This document shows, one piece after another, positions 55,841 to 64,000 of a stretch of 64,000 bases of DNA (its first letter is position 1; each line of letters starts with the position of its first letter). The notes under the pieces were generated by a model that did no database searches, was not told the DNA's origin, and worked only from the letters and a program-made list of their open reading frames with translations. Made by a program: the position numbers and the translations under genes. This stretch comes from JAWKWH01 sp041397625. Lineage in GTDB: Bacteria > Pseudomonadota > Alphaproteobacteria > Rhizobiales > Rhizobiaceae. The DNA is taken from assembly GCA_041397625.1 (NCBI GenBank), contig JAWKWH010000004.1, positions 62,001-126,000 on the forward strand. The letters are read 5' to 3'.

Positions 55841-56338
55841 ATGGCACTGAAAATCCGTCTGGCCCGTGCGGGCTCCAAGAAACGCCCCTACTACCACGTC
55901 GTCGTCGCCGATGTGCGCAGCCCGCGCGACGGCCGTTTCATCGAACAGCTCGGTTCCTGGAACCCGATGCTGCCGAAGGACGGCGAGCGCGTGAAGCTGA
56001 ACGAGGAGCGCATCAAGTACTGGCTCGGCCACGGCGCGCTGCCGACCGACCGCGTGCTGCGCTTCCTCGACGAGGCCGGCATCGCCAAGCGCGATGCACG
56101 CAACAACCCAAACAAGGCCCAGCCCGGCAAGAAGGCGCAGGAGCGCGTCGCCGCGGCCAAGCAGGCCGAGGAAGAGGCCAAGGCCAAGGCCGAGGAGGAA
56201 GCCGCAGCGGCCAAGGAGGCCGAGAAGCAGGCAAGCGCCGAAGCGGAGGCTCCGGCCGAGGCCGAAGCGCACGCCGAGGAGGCTGCGGCGGATGAGGCTC
56301 CCGCCGAAGAGACCAAGACGGAAGAAGCCGCTTCCTGA
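55841..56338 (+). CDS. rpsP: 30S ribosomal protein S16
   Basis: 165 residues. The S16 core (about 1-85) opens MALKIRLARAGSKKRPYYHV and includes DGRFIEQLGSWNP and LGHGALPTDRVLRFL. The remaining 80 residues form a long Ala/Glu/Lys tail ending in acidic residues, about twice the E. coli length but usual in rhizobia. AGGAGA precedes the ATG. The longer open frame covering the chorismate mutase gene in another phase is not coding. The usual followers rimM, trmD and rplS are absent. Confidence 0.97.
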   Translation: MALKIRLARAGSKKRPYYHVVVADVRSPRDGRFIEQLGSWNPMLPKDGERVKLNEERIKYWLGHGALPTDRVLRFLDEAGIAKRDARNNPNKAQPGKKAQERVAAAKQAEEEAKAKAEEEAAAAKEAEKQASAEAEAPAEAEAHAEEAAADEAPAEETKTEEAAS

Positions 56339-56348
56339 TAGCTGTCTG

Positions 56349-56389
56349 ACATGCCGGAACGCGGGCGACCGGCCCGCGTTCCGGCATGT
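56349..56389 (+). terminator. Strong hairpin after rpsP (terminator-like, no U-run)
   Basis: ACATGCCGGAACGCGGGC (56349-56366), a 5-nt loop and a perfect 18-bp complement (56372-56389) begin 10 nt after the rpsP stop. No run of T follows, so it may be a Rho-assisted end or a message-stabilising structure rather than a full intrinsic terminator. Confidence 0.6.
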
Positions 56390-56506
56390 AGCCTATCCAC
56401 GACTGTCATGAAAACCGGTTCAACCGGTCATGTGAACGCCATTCCAGCGTAACATCGGCCGGCCACGCACCTCCGGCGATATTGCAGTCCGCCTTTCACG
56501 CCCATC

Positions 56507-56538
56507 AAAAAGGCCCGGCGGTTTCCCGCCGGGCCTTT
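56507..56538 (-). terminator. Rho-independent terminator of livK
   Basis: On the minus strand AAAGGCCCGGCGG, a 4-nt loop and CCGCCGGGCCTTT form a 13-bp stem that runs into TTTTT. It lies 24 nt after the livK stop. Because the flanks are A- and T-rich it may also act on the plus strand behind rpsP. The rest of 56390-56506 shows nothing. Confidence 0.92.
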
Positions 56539-56561
56539 CCGTTTTCCCGTGTGAACGGCGA

Positions 56562-57659
56562 TCAGTTCACGTAGTCGTACTTGCCGTCCTTCCACTCGTA
56601 GAACACGTAACCCGGCAGGGTGACGTCGCCCTTGTCGTCGAAAGAGAGATTGCCGAGCACGGTTTTGAACTCGCCGTCGTTCAGCGCCTTCACCACGGCG
56701 TCGAAATCCGTCGACCCGGCGGCGCCGGCGGCCTGGGCCCAGGCCTGGATCGCCGCATAGGTGTAGAGCACGTAACCCTCAGGCTCCGTACCCATCGAGC
56801 GGAACTTCTCGACGAGGTCCTGAACGTCGGGGTTCTTGCGCGGATCGGGCGAGAAGGTCATCAGCGTGCCTTCGCCGGCCGGGCCGGTGATCGCCCAATA
56901 CTCGTCGGTCACCAGCGCGTCGCCCGACACCAGCACCGTATCCATGCCCTGCTCGCGCATCTGGCGCGCCATCAGGCCGGCCTCGGTGTGATAACCGCCG
57001 ACATAGAGAACGCCGATACCCTCGGCCTTCAGCTTGGAGACCAGCGCGGTGTAGTCCTTTTCACCGGCCGTATAGGCTTCGTACAGCGCCGGCGTGCCGC
57101 CGGCTGCCTCGAACGCCGCCATCGTGGCGTCGGCAAGGCCCTTGCCGTAGGCCGTCTTGTCATGCACGAAGGCGATCTTCTTGTCGCCGAAGTGCTCCTT
57201 CAGATACTTGCCTGCCACATCGCCCTGCTGGTCGTCGCGGCCGCAAACACGCATCGTGCCCGGTCCCGGACGCTCGTCGGTGAATTTCGGGTTGGTCGAC
57301 GCCGGCGAGATCTGGATGATGCCTTCCTCGGCATAGACCGCCGAAGCGGGGATCGACGAGCCGGAGCAGAAATGCCCGGCCATGAACACCACGCCCTTGC
57401 CGGCCATCTGGTTGGCAACGGCGACGGCCTGTTTCGGGTCGCACGCATCGTCGCCGATTTCCAGCGCCAGCATTTCGCCGTTGACGCCGCCTGCCGCGTT
57501 GATGTCGGCGACAGCCTGTTCGGCACCGGCCTTCATCTGCGCGCCGAACGAGGCATACTGTCCGGTCATCGGGCCGGCGGTGGCGATCAGGATTTCCGCC
57601 CAGGCCGACGGAGTGAAGGCGAAGCTGAGAACAACGCCTGCCAATAGTGCCTTTTTCAT
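56562..57659 (-). CDS. livK: Branched-chain amino acid ABC transporter substrate-binding protein
   Basis: 365-residue periplasmic ligand receptor (Leu/Ile/Val-binding type). A signal peptide (MKKALLAGVVLSFAFTPSAW, cleavage after AWA) is followed by ILIATAGPMTGQYASFGAQM and LEIGDDACDPKQAVAVANQM, the classic family opening. The Cys in DDACD and one in GHFCSGS probably form the conserved disulfide. The start at 57659 has GGAGA 5 nt upstream. It lies 164 nt after the DUF6867 gene on the same strand with its own structured leader and terminator, so it is probably a separate, more highly expressed unit. Confidence 0.94.
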   Translation of the reverse strand: MKKALLAGVVLSFAFTPSAWAEILIATAGPMTGQYASFGAQMKAGAEQAVADINAAGGVNGEMLALEIGDDACDPKQAVAVANQMAGKGVVFMAGHFCSGSSIPASAVYAEEGIIQISPASTNPKFTDERPGPGTMRVCGRDDQQGDVAGKYLKEHFGDKKIAFVHDKTAYGKGLADATMAAFEAAGGTPALYEAYTAGEKDYTALVSKLKAEGIGVLYVGGYHTEAGLMARQMREQGMDTVLVSGDALVTDEYWAITGPAGEGTLMTFSPDPRKNPDVQDLVEKFRSMGTEPEGYVLYTYAAIQAWAQAAGAAGSTDFDAVVKALNDGEFKTVLGNLSFDDKGDVTLPGYVFYEWKDGKYDYVN

Positions 57660-57671
57660 TTTATCTCCCAT

Positions 57672-57723
57672 CGGACACCGGTTACTTGCTACGCCATCGG
57701 AAAAGGTGTCCGGTTTTCCGATG
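57672..57723 (-). promoter_or_regulatory. Structured livK leader with two mutually exclusive helices
   Basis: On the minus-strand transcript CATCGGAAAA (57723-57714) and TTTTCCGATG (57704-57695) form a perfect 10-bp stem around a 9-nt loop CCGGACACC. Eight loop bases (57712-57705) are also complementary to GGTGTCCG (57679-57672), which lies just before the ribosome site. The two pairings could form a pseudoknot or exclude each other. TCCGATGG also occurs twice. It may be a cis-regulatory RNA, or alternatively a protein operator. Confidence 0.5.
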
Positions 57724-57823
57724 CGGTGTGAAAAGCGGCCAGGGCCGCGATATGAGCATCAAAGCCCAATTCCGCCGCGAAATAAAGCCGTTTCAATCAC
57801 AGGCTTTCACGCGTCGATTCGTT

Positions 57824-58183
57824 TCAACTCCCCGAGCCGGGTTGGCCCGCCGCGTGTTTCGACAAAAAACCGTATTGCGTCTGCATCTGTTTGGCCCGGG
57901 TCATGTATTTGCCGGCAAAGCCGATGACCAGCAGCACGATCAGGTCGACGCAGAAATACCAGGGTGAAATCAGCGTACCGTGGAACAGCGCGAAGTGGAT
58001 GAAACGGGTCGCCGCCGCCAGCAGCACCATGTAGATGGCAAGCTGATGGTTGGCGAGCCAGGAAAGCGCCGTTGCCCGCCCGGTGAGAAAGGCCGCTCCG
58101 CCGGCCAGAATGACCGTCACGAAGATAAACTCCCAGGCCGTCACCTCCCAGATGAGGCCGTGATCCATGTGAACGCTTTCCAT
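57824..58183 (-). CDS. DUF6867-like small membrane protein of the liv operon
   Basis: 119 residues with three hydrophobic segments (WEFIFVTVILAGGAAFLTG; LAIYMVLLAAATRFIHFALF; WYFCVDLIVLLVIGFAGKYM) and a polar C-terminus. It overlaps the livF stop by 1 nt (ATGA). Genes of this type accompany liv transporters in alphaproteobacteria; the function is unknown. The assignment to DUF6867 rests on context and general appearance. Confidence 0.75.
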   Translation of the reverse strand: MESVHMDHGLIWEVTAWEFIFVTVILAGGAAFLTGRATALSWLANHQLAIYMVLLAAATRFIHFALFHGTLISPWYFCVDLIVLLVIGFAGKYMTRAKQMQTQYGFLSKHAAGQPGSGS

Positions 58184-58917
58184 CAGTGACGCCCCCCTTC
58201 CAGATAGGCCGCCCGCACGTCTTCGCGTTTGAGCAATTCGGCGCCGGTGCCGGTCATCGTGATCTTGCCGTTGACCATGACATAGCCCCGGTGGGCCAGC
58301 TTCAGCGCATGGAACGCGTTCTGTTCCACCAGGAACACGGTCAGCCCCTGGCTGGCGTTGAGTTCGCGTATGACGTCGAAGATCTGCTTGACGATCAGTG
58401 GCGCCAGGCCAAGCGACGGCTCGTCGAGCAGCAATAGCCGCGGCCGGCCCATCAGTGCGCGGGCAATGGCGAGCATCTGCTGTTCGCCGCCCGAAAGCGT
58501 GCCGCCGCGCTGCTGCGCGCGTTCCTTCAGCCTCGGAAACAGGTCGAAAACCCGGCGCAGATCCTCGTCGAAATGGGCGTCGTCGACCAGCATCGCGCCC
58601 ATCATCAGGTTTTCCATCACCGTCATGCGCGGAAAGATGCGCCGGCCTTCGGGCGATTGCGCGATGCCGAGCGCCATAATCTCGTGCGTCGGCATGCCGG
58701 TGATCTCGGTGTCGTCGAAAACCACCTGCCCGCTGCGCGCTTGCGGATTACCGCAGATCGTCATCATGAGCGTCGATTTGCCGGCGCCGTTGGCGCCGAT
58801 CAGCGTGACGATCTCACCCCTGTTGACATCGACATCGACCCCGCGCAGCGCGATGATCTTGCCGTAATAGGTCTCGACGTTGCGAATGCTCAGCAGGGGA
58901 TTTTGCGCATTGCTCAT
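58183..58917 (-). CDS. livF: Branched-chain amino acid ABC transporter ATPase LivF
   Basis: 244 residues. Walker A is IGANGAGKSTLMMTI, the signature LSGGEQQMLAIARALM, Walker B LLLLDEPSLGLAP, then the H-loop FLVEQN. These residues are typical of LivF. It overlaps livG by 4 nt upstream and the DUF6867-like gene by 1 nt downstream. It is one of two ATPases driving the LivHM permease. Confidence 0.95.
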   Translation of the reverse strand: MSNAQNPLLSIRNVETYYGKIIALRGVDVDVNRGEIVTLIGANGAGKSTLMMTICGNPQARSGQVVFDDTEITGMPTHEIMALGIAQSPEGRRIFPRMTVMENLMMGAMLVDDAHFDEDLRRVFDLFPRLKERAQQRGGTLSGGEQQMLAIARALMGRPRLLLLDEPSLGLAPLIVKQIFDVIRELNASQGLTVFLVEQNAFHALKLAHRGYVMVNGKITMTGTGAELLKREDVRAAYLEGGRH

Positions 58918-60230
58918 GCCTTGCCTCCCCGGCCCTTGGCCACCTGTTTTGCCAGCGTCTTGGCCTGTTTGACCCAGTCCTCGCGCTCGATCCGCCCCTT
59001 GAACTTGAGATGGTCGTCCACCCAGGACCGTTCCGCCTTCTTCCAGGCGGCGATCTGTTCGTATTTGTAGATGCCGAGCCCGTTGAGAATGCCCTCGATT
59101 TTCGGTCCGACGCCGGATATCCGCTTCAGGTCGTCCGGCATCGCCGGCTTGCGCATTTTCGGCGGCCGGCCGTCGCCTTTCGGCGTCGCCTGCCGCCTGG
59201 GCGCGGCCGTTGCCTTTGCCGCGGCCGTTGCCTTTGCCGCCTTCTTCGGCGCGCGCTTTGCCGGTGCCTTGGATTTGGCGACGTCCTTCCGGACTTCCGG
59301 AATGTCGACCTCCTCCTCGTCGTCGACGCCCAGATAGGCTGCAATCACGGCGGGATCGTTGCGGATGAAGTCGGGATCGCCGTCGGAGATCTTCTCGCCG
59401 TAGTCGAGCACCACCACGTGATCGGAAATCTCCATCACCACGCCCATGTCGTGCTCGATCAAAAGGATCGATGTGTTCTCTTCCGAGCGGATGTTCTGCA
59501 GCAACTGGTTGAGCTCGGCCGATTCGCGCGGATTGAGGCCGGCGGCGGGTTCGTCGAGGCACAGAAGATGCGGACCGGTGCACATGGCGCGGGCGATCTC
59601 CAGCCGCCTCTGCGCGCCGTAGGGCAGATCGGAGGCGGGATCGTCGGCGCGATCGATCAGGTTGACCTTTTCCAGCCAGTATGTCGCCCTCTCCATCGCC
59701 GCCCGCTCGGCGCGGCGATAGCCCGGCAGGCCGAGAATGCCGCCGATGGTGAAGTTGGAAGCCGCCATCAGCCGGTTGTGCTGCGCCACGAGCAGGTTCT
59801 CCAGCGCGGTCATGCCGCCGAACAGGCGGATGTTCTGGAACGTGCGCGCCACCTTGGCGCGTTCGGCGATCTCGGCGTCAGCCATGCGTTCCAGAAGAAA
59901 CGCCGCGCCGCCCTCGCCCTTGCGCCACTGGTCGCCGCTGGCCGTCACCTGCCTGACGAGCTCCTCCTTGCGGCCCGGTCCATGGCGCATGACGATGCGG
60001 CCCTCGGTCGGCTTGTAGAAGCCGGTCACGCAGTTGAACACGGTCGTCTTGCCGGCGCCGTTGGGTCCGATCAGCGCGGTGATGTCGCCGCGGCCGACGT
60101 CGAACGACAGGTCGTTGATCGCCACGAGGCCGCCGAAGCGCATGGTCAGGTGCTCGACCGAGAGCACCGGATCGTGCTCCCAGTTCCTCGCCGCGGTGGC
60201 GGGTCTTGCTTTCTCGATCGCGTCCGCCAT
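58914..60230 (-). CDS. livG: Branched-chain amino acid ABC transporter ATPase LivG with C-terminal helix-hairpin-helix tail
   Basis: 438 residues against about 255 for E. coli LivG. Residues 1-310 are the ATPase: Walker A IGPNGAGKTTVFNCV, a roughly 45-residue insert before the Q-loop (around RKEELVRQVTASGDQW), Walker B LLCLDEPAAGLNP and H-loop LLIEHDMGVV. Residues 312-363 are a Lys/Ala/Pro-rich linker with an 18-bp tandem repeat. From residue 364 the tail DDLKRISGVGPKIEGILNGL and KFKGRIEREDWVKQAKTLAK closely resembles tails on rhizobial NuoE and L21. The start at 60230 (MADAIEK) is chosen over an upstream extension with no likeness. The ATPase role is certain; the tail's role is not. Confidence 0.93.
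   Translation of the reverse strand: MADAIEKARPATAARNWEHDPVLSVEHLTMRFGGLVAINDLSFDVGRGDITALIGPNGAGKTTVFNCVTGFYKPTEGRIVMRHGPGRKEELVRQVTASGDQWRKGEGGAAFLLERMADAEIAERAKVARTFQNIRLFGGMTALENLLVAQHNRLMAASNFTIGGILGLPGYRRAERAAMERATYWLEKVNLIDRADDPASDLPYGAQRRLEIARAMCTGPHLLCLDEPAAGLNPRESAELNQLLQNIRSEENTSILLIEHDMGVVMEISDHVVVLDYGEKISDGDPDFIRNDPAVIAAYLGVDDEEEVDIPEVRKDVAKSKAPAKRAPKKAAKATAAAKATAAPRRQATPKGDGRPPKMRKPAMPDDLKRISGVGPKIEGILNGLGIYKYEQIAAWKKAERSWVDDHLKFKGRIEREDWVKQAKTLAKQVAKGRGGKA
59203..59238. repeat. Tandem 18-bp repeat in the livG linker
   Basis: GCGGCCGTTGCCTTTGCC occurs twice in a row, identical, encoding two copies of a six-residue Ala/Lys/Thr unit (AKATAA type) in LivG. A change in copy number would keep the frame and only lengthen the linker. 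Confidence 0.9.
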
Positions 60231-60232
60231 GG

Positions 60233-61590
<1,358 letters not shown>

Positions 61591-61591
<1 letters not shown>

Positions 61592-62520
61592 CAGACCTTC
61601 TCCACTTCCGGTTTGCCGAGCAGGCCGGACGGCAGGAAGATCAGCACGATGGCCAGGATCGAGAATGCCGCCACGTCCTTGTACTCGACGGTGAAATAGC
61701 CCGACCAGAACACCTCGATCAGCCCGATCAGCAGACCGCCGAGCATGGCGCCGGGCAGCGATCCGATGCCGCCGAGCACCGCCGCCGTGAACGCCTTAAC
61801 GCCGGCCAGGAAGCCGATGTAGAAATCGATGACGCCGTAAAGCAGCAAGAACATGATGCCGGCCACCGCCGCCAGCGCCGCGCCCATGACGAAAGTGAGC
61901 GAGATAGTGCGGTCGACATTGACGCCGAGCAGCGCCGCCATCTTCTGGTCCTGCTCGCAGGCGCGCTGCGCGCGACCGAGCGGCGTCTTGGCGATCAGAA
62001 GCGAGAAGGCGATCATCAGTGCCAGCGTCAGAGCGATGATGATCATCTGCATGTAGGAGAGCTGCACGACGATCGGACCGTTCTCGGTCACCCCTTCCAT
62101 GATCGTCACGCCGCCGGATATCACCGGCTGCAGCGGCTTGACGCGGGCGCCCTGCGTCACCTGCACGAAGTTCTGCAGCACGATCGACATGCCGATGGCG
62201 GTGATCAGCGGCGCCAGGCGGAACGAGCCGCGCAACGGCCTGTAGGCCAGCCGCTCCACCGTCCAGCCCCAGGCTGCGGTGAACAGCATCGCCAGGATCA
62301 GCACCACCAGCAGGACCAGCGGCAGGAAGGCAAAGCCGAAAACCGCGGTCAGCGCCAGGAATGTCGCCAGCGCGATGAAGGCGCCGACCATGAAGATGTC
62401 GCCATGGGCGAAATTGATCATGCCGATGATGCCGTAGACCATCGTGTAGCCGATGGCGATTAGCCCGTAGATCGAGCCCAGTGTCAGCCCGTTGATGAGC
62501 TGCTGTACGAAATATTCCAT
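61591..62520 (-). CDS. livH: Branched-chain amino acid ABC transporter permease LivH
   Basis: 309-residue permease with about eight hydrophobic segments, starting MEYFVQQLINGLTLGSIYGL and containing MINFAHGDIFMVG, the LivH signature. The EAA-like loop is RACEQDQKMAALLGVNVDRT. The start at 62520 is fixed by the family N-terminus; an open frame to 62655 was rejected. GGGGAG stands about 12 nt upstream. The 256-nt leader up to 62776 holds only a small GCGGC-loop-GCCGC hairpin (62586-62600) and no clear promoter. It is the first gene of livHMGF-DUF6867. Confidence 0.94.
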
Positions 62521-62776
62521 TTTATTTGATGGCTCCCCGGGAATGCTGCCGCCGACGCTGCATTCCAGTCTCCCGCTGTTCCCTCGCGGCTTGTCGCCGC
62601 TTGTTGTGATTTCCCGTCCCCATGCCGGGATAGCGCTTGTGGTGACTTCCTGCAACGCTTCATGTCGAAGACCGTAGCCCTATCTCCGGCTGTGCACAAT
62701 CTCTTTGCTTGGCCGAACCGGTTTCGCGGTCAGGTTGTCGGCTCTGCCGCACGCCCGTGCGCCCGTCATCCTTCCC

Positions 62777-63778
62777 TCATGTCACCGAAAAGCCTTTGAC
62801 GAAAGGATCGCGGTCGTCGAGGAAGATGGTGTTCAGACCGGTCATGCGCGCCCAGCCGGCAATCGAAGGGATTATCGCCGGCCGGCCCGCCACCTCGGTT
62901 TCGCCCTCGATGCGCCCCTCGAAGGTCGATCCGATGATCGATTCGTGCACGAAGCGATCGCCCTGCCTCAACCTTCCCGTCGCGTGCAATTGCGCCATGC
63001 GCGCCGAGGTGCCGGTGCCGCACGGGCTGCGGTCGATGGCGCGCTCGCCATAAAAGACGGCATTGCGCGCGCTGGCGCCTTCCGCCTTGGGCTGACCGGT
63101 CCACATGATGTGGGTCAACCGGTCGATCGCCGGCTTCTCCGGATGCACGAATTCGTAGAGCGCGTTCAGCCGCGCCCTCAGAATCGGGCTCCAGTCGAGC
63201 AGCTGGTCGACCGTGTGATCGTCCATGTCCTCGAAATTCGGCTGCGCCTCAACGATGGCGTAGAAATTTCCGCCATAGGCGATATCGACATAAAGATCGC
63301 CAAGGTCGGGGCATTCGACCTTCAGCTTCTCGGCATGGAGAAAGGACGGCACATTGGTGATCCGCACCTCCTCCACATACCGGCCTTCCTGCCGGTATTC
63401 CGCCTTGACCGCGCCCGCCGGCGTATCGAGCATCAGCACGCCCGGCGTCTTCGGCGTTACCAGTCCGTGCTCGAGCGCAAAGGTGACGGTGCCGATCGTG
63501 CCGTGACCGCACATCGGCAGGCAGCCCGACGTTTCGATGAACAGGATGGCGATGTCGCAGTCCGGTCGCGTCGACGGATATAGGAACGAGCCCGACATCA
63601 TGTCGTGGCCGCGCGGCTCGAACATCAGCCCGGTACGGATCCAGTCGTATTCGGCAAGAAAATGGGCGCGCTTTTCCATCATCGTCGCGCCGTCGAGCCG
63701 CGGCCCGCCGCCGGCGACCAGGCGAACCGGATTGCCGCACGTGTGCCCGTCGATGCAGAAGAAGGAATGGCGCGCCAT
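62777..63778 (-). CDS. 4-hydroxyproline 2-epimerase (proline racemase family)
   Basis: 333 residues. Both catalytic Cys of the two-base mechanism are present: Cys90 in PMCGHGTIG and Cys253 in DRSPCGTGTSARMA. The second Cys separates epimerases from hydroxyproline dehydratases, which carry Ser or Thr there. The N-terminal IDGHTCGNPVRLV is also typical. The enzyme converts trans-4-L- to cis-4-D-hydroxyproline, the first step of catabolism. The start at 63778 (MARHSFFCIDGH) fits the family; an upstream frame to 63889 was rejected. It lies upstream of livHMGF on the same strand. Confidence 0.9.
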   Translation of the reverse strand: MARHSFFCIDGHTCGNPVRLVAGGGPRLDGATMMEKRAHFLAEYDWIRTGLMFEPRGHDMMSGSFLYPSTRPDCDIAILFIETSGCLPMCGHGTIGTVTFALEHGLVTPKTPGVLMLDTPAGAVKAEYRQEGRYVEEVRITNVPSFLHAEKLKVECPDLGDLYVDIAYGGNFYAIVEAQPNFEDMDDHTVDQLLDWSPILRARLNALYEFVHPEKPAIDRLTHIMWTGQPKAEGASARNAVFYGERAIDRSPCGTGTSARMAQLHATGRLRQGDRFVHESIIGSTFEGRIEGETEVAGRPAIIPSIAGWARMTGLNTIFLDDRDPFVKGFSVT

Positions 63779-63851
63779 GGATGTCAGAACCTGTCGGGAC
63801 GGAAGGGCGTGAGATCGATCGGCGCAGATTGGCGGAAAACCAGGCCCCCGA

Positions 63852-64000
63852 TCAAGCGTCCCGTCGCCGCGGCCTGCGCACCCGGTCATTGGTTCCGATG
63901 GCGTTCACCCCGGCAAGCTTGATGTTCTGGACCAGATAGGTCGACACGGTCGAGGTCGAACTGCGGCCCCTCGCCGAGCGAGCCGCTGACGATGATGCCG
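63852..64000 (-). CDS. C-terminal end of an unrecognised gene (cut by window edge)
   Basis: A minus-strand frame stays open from the window edge to a TGA at 63852, about 49 codons. It includes STSTVSTYLVQNIKLAGVNA followed by a basic Arg-rich end. The hydrophobic-polar pattern before the basic tail looks coding and lies 73 nt upstream of the epimerase on the same strand. It is too short to identify. Another hydroxyproline-catabolic gene is possible but only from context. Confidence 0.35.
   Translation of the reverse strand, partial: ASSSAARSARGRSSTSTVSTYLVQNIKLAGVNAIGTNDRVRRPRRRDA

Noticed and set aside
55298..56338. 346-codon plus frame fusing a leader to S16
   Set aside because: The first part is in a wrong phase over the GNAT and chorismate mutase genes. 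S16 has its own ribosome site and ATG at 55841.

Overview
The window reads as a chromosomal segment of a GC-rich alphaproteobacterium of the order Hyphomicrobiales (Rhizobiales), most like the Mesorhizobium/Phyllobacteriaceae group. The evidence is the high-GC codon usage, the zapA-DUF4164-tkt-gap-pgk synteny, a 165-residue S16 with an acidic Ala/Glu tail, an IalB-family protein, and a LivG whose tail resembles one known from rhizobial NuoE and L21. This placement is inferred from gene content. No rRNA, tRNA, CRISPR array, prophage or intact insertion sequence was seen. The segment is mostly core and housekeeping DNA.

Layout. 1-4.7 kb: thiamine uptake genes thiP (cut by the window edge) and thiB on the minus strand under a TPP riboswitch, divergent from thiamine pyrophosphokinase and an ABC-F ATPase. 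4.8-6.8 kb: NAD salvage pair pncA-pncB. 6.8-7.5 kb: zapA and a DUF4164 coiled-coil protein on the minus strand. 7.46-7.73 kb: a 269-nt, highly palindromic non-coding element. 8.0-13.7 kb: tkt-gap-two unknown exported proteins-pgk. 13.9-18.2 kb: an RND efflux pair. 18.2-20.4 kb: a reductase and a small protein divergent from a LysR regulator. 20.6-26.2 kb: an SH3 protein, an MFS transporter and pyruvate carboxylase. 26.3-31.3 kb: a BAX-inhibitor-1-like protein, a YbbP/YbbA ABC exporter and divergent tesA. 31.4-36.5 kb: thpR, an LMW tyrosine phosphatase, pterin dehydratase, a DUF1232 protein, and a LonH-like protease coupled to a USP-like protein. 36.6-40.8 kb: a second RND pair. 41-49.3 kb: an IalB protein, a histone-deacetylase-like enzyme, rlmN, a LysE exporter, an MscS-type channel and a hydrolase. 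49.4-56.4 kb: argG, a lytic transglycosylase, a reductase, DUF454, then ffh-GNAT-chorismate mutase-rpsP. 56.5-62.5 kb: a branched-chain-type ABC importer livHMGF with a DUF6867 membrane protein and a separately led livK. 62.8-64 kb: 4-hydroxyproline epimerase and the end of one more gene.

Functional links. Thiamine is imported, its import is repressed by TPP, and ThiN makes TPP. PncA feeds PncB. Tkt, Gap and Pgk form the central-carbon block. The Liv importer beside hydroxyproline epimerase suggests amino-acid or imino-acid uptake linked to its catabolism.

Most worth a second look: the multi-branched element at 7463-7731; the LivG helix-hairpin-helix tail; the two mutually exclusive helices in the livK leader; the unknown exported pair lodged between gap and pgk; and the LonH-like protease overlapping a USP-like partner. 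No clearly new defence or mobile system was found.
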